Shown piece by piece: positions 25,861 to 34,107 of a DNA stretch of 64,000 bases. A program made the translations under genes and the position numbers. Origin of the DNA: Paenibacillus albus (GTDB lineage Bacteria; Bacillota; Bacilli; Paenibacillales; Paenibacillaceae); NCBI RefSeq assembly GCF_003952225.1, contig NZ_CP034437.1, positions 3,594,001-3,658,000 on the forward strand. The letters run 5' to 3'. Under the pieces are notes generated by a model. The model searched no databases and was not told the origin of the DNA. It worked only from the letters and a program-made list of their open reading frames with translations. Numbering within the stretch: the first letter of the stretch is position 1; every line of letters begins with the position of its first letter.

Positions 25861-26601
25861 ATGTCCCGTCGTGTGAGCAGCAAATGGAAGAAAACGGCTG
25901 CGCTCTTGAAAGATAATGTTTTATCGGATTTCGTGCCCGAAACGGTTGGTATGAACAAAGCTTCGCTAAGAGCTTTATTAAAGAAATATGAAATGGTTTA
26001 TGTTAAGCCAGTCGTGGGCTCGTTCGGAATTGGTGTTATGCGTGTAGAACGCACTAAATCGGGGTACCAGTTTCAAGCCAATAAACGCATCCATTCTTTT
26101 AAGAATTACGATGACATGTATCGTTCCATTCTAAAGAACACAAATAAGAAATCTTATCTCGTACAGAAAGGTATTCATTTGCTTAAGCATAATGGAAGAA
26201 GCTTCGATCTCAGAGTTATGACTCAATTTGCTCCTGATCGTAGATGGGAGACGACAGGTATCATAGGCAGAGTTGCTGCAAAGAACAAAATCGTGACCAA
26301 TTTCCACAGTGGAGGTACAATTGTCACTGCAAATAGGTTGCTTGCTGGTTACACTACTGATGTTGAAGGCAAATTGAAATCACTCTCGAGACTGGGAGTG
26401 AATGCAGGAAAAGCCATGCAGAAAGCATTCCCAGGCGTCTACGTGATTGGGCTTGATGTCGCCCTTGATCAATCACTACGTCCATGGATATTAGAGGTGA
26501 ATACAAGTCCGGATCCGTATATCTTCCGAAGACATCCGAAGAAGTCGGTTTTTAGAAAAATCATGCGATATGCCAAATTGTATTCGGAAAAGAGAGCCTG
26601 A
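25861..26601 (+). CDS. YheC/YheD-family (spore coat-associated) ATP-grasp protein
   Basis: About 246 residues. The ATP-grasp features are YVKPVVGSFGIGVMRV (phosphate-binding loop), YLVQKGI and FDLRVMTQ, and the C-terminal metal/ATP residues LDVALDQSLRPWILEVNTSPDPY. YheC/YheD proteins are endospore coat associated in Bacillus; substrate of the ligation is unknown. ATG 25861 has GGAGG 6 nt upstream, better than ATG 25855. Single-gene unit flanked by terminators. Confidence 0.85.
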   Translation: MSRRVSSKWKKTAALLKDNVLSDFVPETVGMNKASLRALLKKYEMVYVKPVVGSFGIGVMRVERTKSGYQFQANKRIHSFKNYDDMYRSILKNTNKKSYLVQKGIHLLKHNGRSFDLRVMTQFAPDRRWETTGIIGRVAAKNKIVTNFHSGGTIVTANRLLAGYTTDVEGKLKSLSRLGVNAGKAMQKAFPGVYVIGLDVALDQSLRPWILEVNTSPDPYIFRRHPKKSVFRKIMRYAKLYSEKRA

Positions 26602-26621
26602 ATTATCAGGCTCTTTGTTTT
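26592..26621 (+). terminator. Intrinsic terminator overlapping the stop codon
   Basis: AGAGAGCCTG / CAGGCTCTTTGTTTT hairpin; the TGA of the preceding gene lies inside the upstream arm. Confidence 0.85.
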
Positions 26622-26629
26622 GATGTCAA

Positions 26630-26683
26630 TTAAGAAAATGTTAAGAATCTCTTCATACCTGGTTGAGGAATTCAGTCTACATT
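26630..26683 (+). promoter_or_regulatory. Putative response-regulator site and -10, copy e (dedA)
   Basis: TTAAGA (26630), TTAAGA (26641) and TTCATA (26652), 11 bp apart, with TACATT at 26678 as -10, again 37 bp after the middle half-site. The -35 region has no recognisable hexamer. Confidence 0.72.
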
Positions 26684-26739
26684 AAGATTAGTTATTCTGT
26701 AAGTCCGTATACAGAAGTAAAAGGAGTGTTTATGTCTTT

Positions 26740-27351
26740 ATGCATCAGTTAATCGATTGGATCTCCAATTTGGCGATCCAGCTTATCAATGCACTAGGTA
26801 TCAGCGGTATCTTCATCGGAATGATCCTTGAGAGTGCCTGTATTCCGATACCGAGTGAGGTAATCATGCTTAGCGGTGGAGCAGCAGTGGCTACAGGCTC
26901 GATGACATATGCCGAAGTTGTTATCGCTGGTGTTGTAGGGAATGTGGTTGGATCGGTAATTGCTTACTATATTGGTGCGTTCGGAGGAAGAGCGTTGCTC
27001 GAGCGATATGGCAAGTATGTACTGTTTAATGCTTCACATTTCGAGCAATCCCAGCGATGGTTTGAACGCTATGGCCAGAGCACCGTCTTTTTCGCAAGAA
27101 ATCTACCGTTTATCCGAACCTTTATTTCATTGCCAGCCGGTATTGCCAGAATGCCCTTTATGAAATTTTTGTTGTTCTCATTGTTAGGATGTATTCCATG
27201 GAATATGGCACTCGCATATGCTGGGCTTAAATTAGGTTCTAATGCGGATTCGATCGAAACTTACCTTCATCCGATTAGCTATGCCCTAGCAGGAGCAACA
27301 TGTTTATTACTTGCCTATTGGCTATTTCGGAAAAAGAGGAGGCATGTCTAA
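26740..27351 (+). CDS. DedA family membrane protein (possible undecaprenyl-phosphate flippase)
   Basis: A 203-residue DedA/VTT-domain protein. Characteristic stretches are ESACIPIPSEVIMLSGG and the FARNLPFIRTFISLPAG ... MPFMKFLLFSLLGCIPWN block. DedA relatives such as Bacillus UptA translocate undecaprenyl phosphate. The AAAGGAG site is 13-14 nt from ATG 26740 and better placed for an out-of-frame ATG 26732, which would give a 6-codon peptide overlapping this start. Its TAA overlaps the next gene's ATG by one base. Confidence 0.9.
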   Translation: MHQLIDWISNLAIQLINALGISGIFIGMILESACIPIPSEVIMLSGGAAVATGSMTYAEVVIAGVVGNVVGSVIAYYIGAFGGRALLERYGKYVLFNASHFEQSQRWFERYGQSTVFFARNLPFIRTFISLPAGIARMPFMKFLLFSLLGCIPWNMALAYAGLKLGSNADSIETYLHPISYALAGATCLLLAYWLFRKKRRHV

Positions 27352-27851
27352 TGATTCCCGCGGCGCTGAACGTCTCCATCGCTGATATTATTGTCCAGCA
27401 GGCTGAGTATCGTAATACGCCATCGGGTTCACCGGTATTAGAAGTTCTAATCAAGAACCCTGATAACGCCATGTTGCGAACCGATCTTTCCGTTCAAATC
27501 AGCAAAGCGATTGATACGTCGCAGAATGCGCTAACTTATCAGAAAACAGGAGATAAGATGATTCATACGAATATGACATTACCTCCTGGCAAATTGATGA
27601 AACTAACCTTTCAGCATGTACCCAATTTGCGTCAAGGTGAGTACATCGCGGATATTCAGCTATCTGGCCCACTTGAGAACGAGCAGCATAGAGTAACATT
27701 AAACTTTGCTGAGAATATGAGCACTCATGTGAAAGTCAAAAAGACAAGCTTAGATTTTGATGAGTGGGTCATTCCAGTGCTGGTTCTTCCTGCCATGTTC
27801 ATTATCGTTGGAAAAAAGAAGCATTCTAAACGTCAACGACGCCTTTCGTAA
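27351..27851 (+). CDS. Hypothetical protein with C-terminal membrane anchor
   Basis: About 166 residues, not recognised. The bulk (residues about 10-130) looks like an immunoglobulin-like beta domain (VLEVLIKNPDNAMLRTDLSV, LPPGKLMKLTF, GEYIADIQLSGP), followed by a hydrophobic segment VIPVLVLPAMFIIVG and a basic tail KKKHSKRQRRLS. No clear signal peptide is seen. ATG 27351 overlaps the dedA stop and has GAGGAGG upstream, so it is translated with dedA. Confidence 0.75.
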   Translation: MIPAALNVSIADIIVQQAEYRNTPSGSPVLEVLIKNPDNAMLRTDLSVQISKAIDTSQNALTYQKTGDKMIHTNMTLPPGKLMKLTFQHVPNLRQGEYIADIQLSGPLENEQHRVTLNFAENMSTHVKVKKTSLDFDEWVIPVLVLPAMFIIVGKKKHSKRQRRLS

Positions 27852-27881
27852 AATTAGCATTACCATCACGAGGAGTGACCG

Positions 27882-28313
27882 ATCATTATTAATATTCCGC
27901 TAGTAACTGCGTTAATATCCATTGTTGCTGCTCAAACGTTGAAGATACCGATCCATTTACTAACTAAGCGGTCATTGAATTTGAAAATTGCGGTTAGCAC
28001 TGGGGGAATGCCGAGTTCGCACTCTGCGGCCGTGTGTTCTCTAGCTGCTTCTGTTGGATTGGTGGATGGATTCCATTCCAGCATTTTTGCAATTGCGGTC
28101 CTATTCAGCGTGATCACGATGTATGATGCGATGGGTATCCGCAGACATGCTGGGACACATGCGACAATTTTGAACCGAATTATTCGTTTATTCCCTGCCC
28201 ATTCGAATGAGTTGCAAGAGGATGGGGCTTTGAAAGAGATGCTGGGTCATCGCCCTATTGAAGTATGTGCAGGTGCTCTGCTTGGTGTAGTAATTGGTAT
28301 ATTAATGAATTAA
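27882..28313 (+). CDS. YuiD-like divergent PAP2-family membrane protein (apparent ATC/ATT start)
   Basis: About 143 residues resembling Bacillus YuiD (COG1963). The phosphatase signature is TGGMPSSHSAAV, followed by ITMYDAMGIRRHAG and a C-terminal LLGHRPIEVCAG...LLGVVIGIL. The N-terminal NIPLVTALISIVAAQTLKIP is conserved in the family but has no ATG, GTG or TTG before it: TGA at 27876 is in frame and the first canonical start, TTG 27939, would delete that helix. AGGAG (27871-27875) is 6 nt before ATC 27882 and 9 nt before ATT 27885, so a rare start or a mutated ATG is likely. Confidence 0.78.
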   Translation: MIINIPLVTALISIVAAQTLKIPIHLLTKRSLNLKIAVSTGGMPSSHSAAVCSLAASVGLVDGFHSSIFAIAVLFSVITMYDAMGIRRHAGTHATILNRIIRLFPAHSNELQEDGALKEMLGHRPIEVCAGALLGVVIGILMN

Positions 28314-28339
28314 TCAAAGCTGATCATCTGAGGAGTCGT

Positions 28340-29236
28340 ATGAAGCATATAAAAAGTTACAGCGTAGTTTTATTGCTGTTCACAATACTTACAGGATGCA
28401 GTGAAGCACCTACACGCTTAAGTTCAATAAATTCAAGCAAAACGGATGTAGAACTAGCTGCTGTTAAGAAATCAAAATTCCCTGAGATACCGGTTAAACA
28501 CATTGTAATTGTTATTGAAGAGAACCACTCTTATAAACAGATCGTGAACAGTCCGAATGCGCCATATATGAACAAGCTGATTAAGCAAGGGGCATTATTT
28601 ACGAATGCATACGCGATTATGCATCCTTCTCAACCAAACTACATTGCTTTGTTCTCAGGTTCGACGCAAGGTGTGAAGGATGACTCCTGCAAGAAGCCGT
28701 TTCAGACAGATAACTTGGGTCATCAGTTAATGAAAGCGAATCTGACTTTTGTAGGATATTCAGAAGATTTACCTCGAGTTGGGTTCACGGGTTGTACCTA
28801 TAAAGGATATGGCCGCAAACATAATCCTTGGGTGCAGTTCACGAATATTCCGGCGAAGCTAAACCAACCGTTCAGCACATTCCAAAACCAACAGTTTGAT
28901 AAACTGCCAACGGTATCCTTCGTCATCCCCAATCACCAAGACGATATGCATGATGGAACGGTCAAGGAAGCCGACGAATGGTTGAAGGGAAATATGAGTG
29001 CATATGCGGACTGGGCCATGAGGCACCAAAGCTTACTCATCCTAACATGGGATGAAGATGATTTTTCCAAGAAGAATCAGATTCCAGTTATTATGGTTGG
29101 ACCAATGATTAAACCAGGCAAATACAGCGAACGGGTCAATCATTACAATGTTTTGCGCACAATTGAAGATCTTTACGGACTGAATCGATTAGGAGCGAGT
29201 CGTAACGCTGCGCCAATTACGAGTGTTTGGAAGTAA
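28340..29236 (+). CDS. Lipoprotein phosphoesterase (acid phosphatase/phospholipase C-like family)
   Basis: About 298 residues. Lipobox ILTGC with Cys20. The mature domain begins HIVIVIEENHSYKQIV, the hallmark of the PF04185 phosphoesterase family, followed by HPSQPNYIALFSGSTQG (nucleophile region), VIPNHQDDMHDGT and LLILTWDEDD with metal-binding Asp/His residues. It should hydrolyse phosphate esters at the outer surface. ATG 28340 follows GAGGAG by 5-6 nt. Cotranscribed with dedA and the YuiD-like gene is plausible. Confidence 0.88.
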   Translation: MKHIKSYSVVLLLFTILTGCSEAPTRLSSINSSKTDVELAAVKKSKFPEIPVKHIVIVIEENHSYKQIVNSPNAPYMNKLIKQGALFTNAYAIMHPSQPNYIALFSGSTQGVKDDSCKKPFQTDNLGHQLMKANLTFVGYSEDLPRVGFTGCTYKGYGRKHNPWVQFTNIPAKLNQPFSTFQNQQFDKLPTVSFVIPNHQDDMHDGTVKEADEWLKGNMSAYADWAMRHQSLLILTWDEDDFSKKNQIPVIMVGPMIKPGKYSERVNHYNVLRTIEDLYGLNRLGASRNAAPITSVWK

Positions 29237-29265
29237 CTGCTGATAGAAGAACTGGAGGCGATAAG

Positions 29266-30183
29266 ATGACAGAAGTGCTGAAAGTAAACGGGTTAACGAA
29301 ACGAATTGATCAAAGAACCATCGTGGAGGATATCTCATTCTCGGTGCAGAAAGGAGAGATCTTCGGCCTGCTGGGACCGAATGGTGCAGGAAAGACAACG
29401 ACTATTCGGATGCTTGTCGGACTTGCTAAGCCTACTGCAGGAACTGTACAAATTTGCGGACACGATGTACAGACAGCTAGGCGATTCGCCATGCAAGAAA
29501 TCGGAACGATTGTAGAGAACCCGGAATTATATCCTTACTTATCGGGATTTGAGAATTTGATCCAGTTTGCCAGATTGTCAGGTGTTGTCGATATGCTGCG
29601 TGTAGCAGCAATAATACGACTTGTTGGATTAGAAGAACGCATTCATGATAAAGTTCGCCGTTATTCCTTGGGAATGAGACAGCGACTAGGACTTGCCCAA
29701 GCCTTATTACATGATCCATCGCTGCTCATCCTGGACGAGCCAACGAATGGTCTAGATCCTAGTGGTATCCGTGAATTTCGTGATTTGTTATTGCAATTGA
29801 CAAAACAAGGAAAGAGCATCCTTATCTCGAGTCATCTGCTTGCAGAATTAGAGATGATGTGTGATCGGGTAGGTGTCATTAATCGAGGAAAATGGGTCAC
29901 AACAGCAACACTTGCAGATTTGCGCCGCGGATCAATGAATGACCGATTAACAATAGAAGTAAACGCACCTGAGGATGCGCTTCGCCTCCTCAAATCGGTA
30001 CATCCGGAACTTCAGATATTCAGAGGGGAAGGGAATGAGATCGATATCCTTGAATACGACGATATTCTGAATCATGTCCTCTCCACTCTCATTCAGAACA
30101 ATGTTGAAATCCATAATATCGATCGTAAGAAACAGACCCTGGAGGATGTATTCTTGCAAATGACCGGAGGAGCGACGGCATGA
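29266..30183 (+). CDS. ABC exporter ATP-binding protein (BcrA/CcmA type)
   Basis: About 305 residues. Walker A GPNGAGKTT, signature YSLGMRQRLGLAQALL, Walker B LLILDEPTNGLDP, switch ISSHLL. The about 90-residue C-terminal extension is typical of ABC-2 exporters for bacitracin/lantibiotic resistance or multidrug efflux. ATG 29266 follows GGAGG by 7 nt. Overlaps the permease gene by 4 bp. Confidence 0.92.
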   Translation: MTEVLKVNGLTKRIDQRTIVEDISFSVQKGEIFGLLGPNGAGKTTTIRMLVGLAKPTAGTVQICGHDVQTARRFAMQEIGTIVENPELYPYLSGFENLIQFARLSGVVDMLRVAAIIRLVGLEERIHDKVRRYSLGMRQRLGLAQALLHDPSLLILDEPTNGLDPSGIREFRDLLLQLTKQGKSILISSHLLAELEMMCDRVGVINRGKWVTTATLADLRRGSMNDRLTIEVNAPEDALRLLKSVHPELQIFRGEGNEIDILEYDDILNHVLSTLIQNNVEIHNIDRKKQTLEDVFLQMTGGATA

Positions 30184-31394
30184 ATGAGTTGATTCGAATT
30201 GTTCAGAATGAATGGACGAAGTTAATTCGCCGCAGACGGTTCCTGGTTGTGTTGTTACTTGGCGTCGTGCTGGTTTCTATTTATACCTATGCAGAGCATT
30301 ATCAAGCGGTTAGTCAGATACACAATGCTGACCCGGTTGTTCAGAAACAAGAAATATCCGATCGTATTCAGCGGCTACAGTCTAGATTAACAACGGACAC
30401 AAGCATGACGGAAGCGGATAAAGCGAATATCAAGGATCGGATCAAATCGTTGAATCAAAGCATCGATCAACTTAACGGGCCGCAACCTGATCAATCGGTA
30501 TTTGATGCGAATCGAACGCAGCAAGCGATTGATTCTCTGAACAAAGAGATTGCGGGACTGACACCTGATAAAGAGGTAGAGCTTGGCGATCTCCAGATGC
30601 AGGTACAATTGCAGCAATATACGCTTGATCATAAGCTCCCGATGGTTATTGATCATGACCCGCAAATTACAGCTTGGAGCGCGATTAATACTTTGCTTGA
30701 TATCGGAAGTCAATTGTTCATTCCATTACTCTGTGTCCTTCTCGCAGCTGATATGGTATCCGGTGAGCAAACAGGCGGTACAATCAAGCTCTTGCTCACA
30801 CGTCCAGCTTCTAGGGGCAAGATCTTGCTGGCAAAATATCTGACTTCGATAACAGCGGCTGTACTGGTAGTAGCCATTATACTAGCTGTGTTGACCGGAT
30901 TGTCCATAATAACCTTTGGAACTGGAGGGGCGAGTCAACCAGTTGCAGTAGGCGTGGCGTATCATGGTGTAACAGAGATGATTCGAGGCTCAATGACACA
31001 CACAGCCGCAGCGGATCCTGCAAGTATGTCTATTGTGACGGCAGCACATTTCAGCTTCACAGCGATGCTGCTTACACTTGCTGCAACAATCGCCATGTGT
31101 ACGCTTGGCTTCTTCTGTTCCGTGCTGCTCCGTTCAGCTGCAGTGAGCACAGGGGTGGCCATGGCAGTCATTATTCTCGGGACGATTGTGGTTCATATTA
31201 TCTCCGGCGTGAAGTGGATGCAATATTTCATTACCGCTAATTTCGGACTTCCATCGGCCTGGACAGGTGATTTGTCATCGCAATTTGGTTTCCCGGTTAA
31301 CTTGAGCAGCAGTTTAGCAATCTTGTTAGGTTGGACGATCGTTCTCTATGCGGTTGGACATGCGTTGTTTACTCGCCGTGATGTTCTAGGTTAG
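30180..31394 (+). CDS. ABC-2 type exporter permease
   Basis: A 404-residue partner of the preceding ATPase. One hydrophobic segment near residues 20-37, then a large extracytoplasmic coiled-coil-like region (about 45-170, DRIQRLQSRLTTDTSMTEAD), then five to six transmembrane segments including FIPLLCVLLAADMVSGEQTGGTIKLLLTRPASRGKILLAK, the ABC-2 signature. Substrate unknown. It ends at a hairpin shared with the convergent kinase gene. Confidence 0.88.
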   Translation: MNELIRIVQNEWTKLIRRRRFLVVLLLGVVLVSIYTYAEHYQAVSQIHNADPVVQKQEISDRIQRLQSRLTTDTSMTEADKANIKDRIKSLNQSIDQLNGPQPDQSVFDANRTQQAIDSLNKEIAGLTPDKEVELGDLQMQVQLQQYTLDHKLPMVIDHDPQITAWSAINTLLDIGSQLFIPLLCVLLAADMVSGEQTGGTIKLLLTRPASRGKILLAKYLTSITAAVLVVAIILAVLTGLSIITFGTGGASQPVAVGVAYHGVTEMIRGSMTHTAAADPASMSIVTAAHFSFTAMLLTLAATIAMCTLGFFCSVLLRSAAVSTGVAMAVIILGTIVVHIISGVKWMQYFITANFGLPSAWTGDLSSQFGFPVNLSSSLAILLGWTIVLYAVGHALFTRRDVLG

Positions 31395-31403
31395 TTGCAA
31401 GAT

Positions 31404-31432
31404 CAAGAGCCTGTCGCTAGACAGGCTCTTTG
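31404..31432. terminator. Bidirectional intrinsic terminator
   Basis: CAAGAGCCTGTC / GACAGGCTCTTTG hairpin between convergent genes. Confidence 0.85.
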
Positions 31433-32806
31433 CTATGGCTTTGCCCTAGGAAAAGTCAAGGTCACTACAGTGCCTTTTCCTAGTTCACTGTTCAACACAA
31501 TCGTCCCGGAGTTTGTTTCGGTGATACGTTTAGCTATGGCTAACCCCAGGCCAGATCCACCGCGCTTTCTCTCTCGTGAAGAGTCGACACGATAGAAGCG
31601 CTCGAATAAGTGGGGGAGACTCTCTGGAGGAATACCTGCGCCGTGATCTCTAATCGAAATTATGATACATTCAGCCTCAGACTGAAGAACCAAGCGAATA
31701 TGCTTATCTTCATTTGAATGCTGAATGGCATTGTCCATAATAATAATTAATATCTGCTCCAGATGATGGGGATCAATTCGTAAATGTGATCCTTCCTGTA
31801 AATACGATTCAATTTCAAAATGGGGATATAGAACCTGATAATTACGAACAACCATTTGGATAACTGACGATGGATCAATCGGATTGGCCTGATGCCCTAG
31901 CTTCGGACTAGAATCACCAGCCAAATCTAACAACTGATTGGCGAGTTTGCGCAGTCTGACGGTCTCTTGTAGAGCTGCAGCAATCGATTCTTCTCGTACA
32001 GCGGGATCATCCTTACCCCAACGATTTAGCAATTTCAGATGGCCTTCAATAATTGCAATCGGGGTGCGGAATTCGTGGGAAGCATCCTCAACAAATTGGC
32101 TTTGCCGATTAAAAGAAAGCTCAAGCGCATCCATCATCTCATTAAAGATTGCAGATAATCGCGCGAGCTCGTCACCGTTATTATGGTATTCGACACGCTC
32201 GCTTAAACCTTTCTTTTGAATAGTTGCCATCACAGTTGCCAAGCGATCTAATGGCCGGAGTAAGCGCCAAGCTAAGAAAAAACCTCCGATCGCACTAACG
32301 GCAATGCCCAGAATGCCGAGTACGATCATGAGCTGCTTTAATCGATACTTTATTGCGTCGATGTTTTCAAGATTACTTGCGAATTCCAAGTATCCCTTGA
32401 AAGCCTCCGTGTTAATAGGAGCGCGAATAACAAGCAAGTGATCTTGTCCGTGCGTATATCTGGAAAGTGTTTCGAGATCTGAAGATCGGATGGGGACCCA
32501 ATCAGCCGGCAAGTTGTTTGTCAGGACCATGATGACATGGCCGCTATTATCGAGAAGTCTGAACATCTGATTGGTTTGAACGAAACGTTCCATGAATCGT
32601 TTCGTTTCCTCAAGACGTTCCGTATCAAACCCTTCTTCTTGTTCGGAGAAATAGGTCTTAATTTGATCTGCAGACATTCGGAGTGTATCCTTTTGCGCAT
32701 CTAACATCCATCCAGATACTGAGTTATATTGGATAAGACTGTATCCTACGAAGAGAATGATGATCAAAAGAGAAGTTAGAGCGGCTAGCTTATGCTTGAT
32801 ATGCAT
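31433..32806 (-). CDS. Sensor histidine kinase (HAMP, HisKA, HATPase)
   Basis: A 457-residue kinase. TM1 at about 10-30, extracytoplasmic sensor about 31-155, TM2 about 158-178, HAMP (LLRPLDRLATVMATI), phosphoacceptor box EDASHEFRTPIAIIEGHL, N box IIIMDNAIQHS, then RDHGAGIPP, LFERFYRVDSSRERKRGGSGLGLAIAKRI. It belongs to the ArlS/CopS-like group. It follows its regulator by 10 bp in the same operon. Confidence 0.93.
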   Translation of the reverse strand: MHIKHKLAALTSLLIIILFVGYSLIQYNSVSGWMLDAQKDTLRMSADQIKTYFSEQEEGFDTERLEETKRFMERFVQTNQMFRLLDNSGHVIMVLTNNLPADWVPIRSSDLETLSRYTHGQDHLLVIRAPINTEAFKGYLEFASNLENIDAIKYRLKQLMIVLGILGIAVSAIGGFFLAWRLLRPLDRLATVMATIQKKGLSERVEYHNNGDELARLSAIFNEMMDALELSFNRQSQFVEDASHEFRTPIAIIEGHLKLLNRWGKDDPAVREESIAAALQETVRLRKLANQLLDLAGDSSPKLGHQANPIDPSSVIQMVVRNYQVLYPHFEIESYLQEGSHLRIDPHHLEQILIIIMDNAIQHSNEDKHIRLVLQSEAECIIISIRDHGAGIPPESLPHLFERFYRVDSSRERKRGGSGLGLAIAKRITETNSGTIVLNSELGKGTVVTLTFPRAKP

Positions 32807-32816
32807 GGGAAATGAA

Positions 32817-33497
32817 TCACCTCTTCATTATGTAGCCGACCCCGCGAACCGTTTGAATATATTTATCGCCATCGCCAAGCTTTTGCCTTACATAGCGAAT
32901 ATAGACATCTACAATATTTGTTTCAACCCCGGACTCGAAGCCCCAAACAAGGTCCAGTAGCTGATCACGACTTAATACGTTATTAGCGTTGCGAATAAGG
33001 ACCAGAAGCAGATCAAATTCACGTTTTGTAAATAGGATCTCTTCACCAAGTCGAGATACGGTGCGAGAGGGGAGATCGACTTGCAAATCCTGAAATAGGA
33101 GAATATTACTATCTGATTCTTCAGCTTTATCGTCATCTATACGGCGAAACATGGCTCTCATCCGGGCGAGTAGTTCTTCAATTTCAAACGGTTTAGGCAA
33201 ATAATCATCTGCACCACTATCCAGACCTGTTACCCGATCAATGACACTGTTACGAGCGGTGAGCATAATGATGGGGGTTTTACTCTTCTGACTGCGCAGC
33301 CTTCGGCATATCTCAATTCCACTTAGGCCAGGGAGCATGAGATCAAGTAAAAGCATGTCCCAATCTCGCCCACTCGCAAGGTCAAAGCCTTCTCGTCCGT
33401 CATGCATAACCGTTACATCGAAACCCTCGTGTTTGAGCTCAAGTTCGAGGAAGCGAGCAAAGTTCGGTTCGTCTTCAATTAGCAATATCTTGCGCAC
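32817..33497 (-). CDS. OmpR-family response regulator
   Basis: About 226 residues. Receiver with IEDE, phosphoacceptor Asp52 in LLLDLMLPG, TAR and YLPKPFE; winged helix with LFTKREFDLLLVLIRNANNVLSRDQLL and VDVYIRYVRQKLGD...VRGVGYIMK. GTG 33497 has GGAGGAG at good spacing on the minus strand; a longer frame to 33566 has no site. It is preceded in the same direction by the small acidic secreted-protein gene. Confidence 0.92.
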   Translation of the reverse strand: MRKILLIEDEPNFARFLELELKHEGFDVTVMHDGREGFDLASGRDWDMLLLDLMLPGLSGIEICRRLRSQKSKTPIIMLTARNSVIDRVTGLDSGADDYLPKPFEIEELLARMRAMFRRIDDDKAEESDSNILLFQDLQVDLPSRTVSRLGEEILFTKREFDLLLVLIRNANNVLSRDQLLDLVWGFESGVETNIVDVYIRYVRQKLGDGDKYIQTVRGVGYIMKR

Positions 33498-33586
33498 TAT
33501 ATATGCTCCTCCTGATTGAATCCAAAAGGGCAAGAACCCTTCGTACCATGTAGGATTCCTGCCCAAAAGGCATTTATGCGAATAGA

Positions 33587-33856
33587 TTAATCGTCGTTTG
33601 TCTCTGCGTCATTGTCTGAATTCTGATCACCGGCGTTATCTTCTTGTTCTTGATCATCAGCTTGCTCACCATCGCCATCAGACTGTTCTTGATCATCGGC
33701 GTACTCACCGTCGCCATCTGATTGTTCCTGAGCCGGTGTCGTCGCTGTATTCGGCGCTGTAGTCTTATCCGCAGAAGCGTATGCGTGCAGCCAAGTTCCT
33801 GAACCAGCCGCGATTACAGTCAATAGCGCTGCTGCCAAAATCCATTTTTTTCTCAC
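33587..33856 (-). CDS. Small secreted acidic repeat protein
   Basis: An 89-residue protein with a signal peptide (MRKKWILAAALLTVIAAG...AYASA) and a mature part made of Asp/Glu/Gln repeats of the unit DQEQSDGDGE (three copies, the last degenerate), ending NDAETNDD. Such a chain is highly acidic and unstructured and could bind Ca2+ or other cations; this is inference. A good AGGAGG site precedes the ATG. It heads the regulator/kinase operon, so it may be a target or accessory of that system. Confidence 0.7.
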   Translation of the reverse strand: MRKKWILAAALLTVIAAGSGTWLHAYASADKTTAPNTATTPAQEQSDGDGEYADDQEQSDGDGEQADDQEQEDNAGDQNSDNDAETNDD

Positions 33857-34024
33857 TTTGTTTTCCTCCTTGGGCGAATGTGTCTTGTCTTAGACACCAT
33901 TACTATAGCACCCGTACATGAGAAGGTAGTGTGAGTTAAATTAGAATTTGATGAGAAACAACTACGTTGAACTATGGTTAGCTATGATGCAGAGGCTTAT
34001 TTTTACGATCCTGTAAGCATGTTG

Positions 34025-34078
34025 TTAAGATAATTTTAATAACTAGTTCACGATTCCTTTAGAAGCTTAGTTTAAGAT
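34025..34078 (+). promoter_or_regulatory. Putative response-regulator site and -10, copy f
   Basis: TTAAGA (34025), TTAATA (34036) and TTCACG (34047), 11 bp apart, with TAAGAT at 34073 as -10, 37 bp after the middle half-site. It also shares TTCCTTTAG with copy d between the sites and the -10. It precedes a glycosyltransferase gene. Confidence 0.68.
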
Positions 34079-34107
34079 GATAAGCAAAGCTTGTAGGAGG
34101 AATGGAC

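Noticed and set aside
26732..26752. Six-codon frame (MSLCIS) overlapping the dedA start
   Set aside because: Has the better-spaced ribosome binding site, so a leader is possible, but six codons alone are too little to call a gene.
27939..28313. Short version of the YuiD-like gene from TTG 27939
   Set aside because: It would drop a conserved N-terminal helix and has no ribosome binding site.
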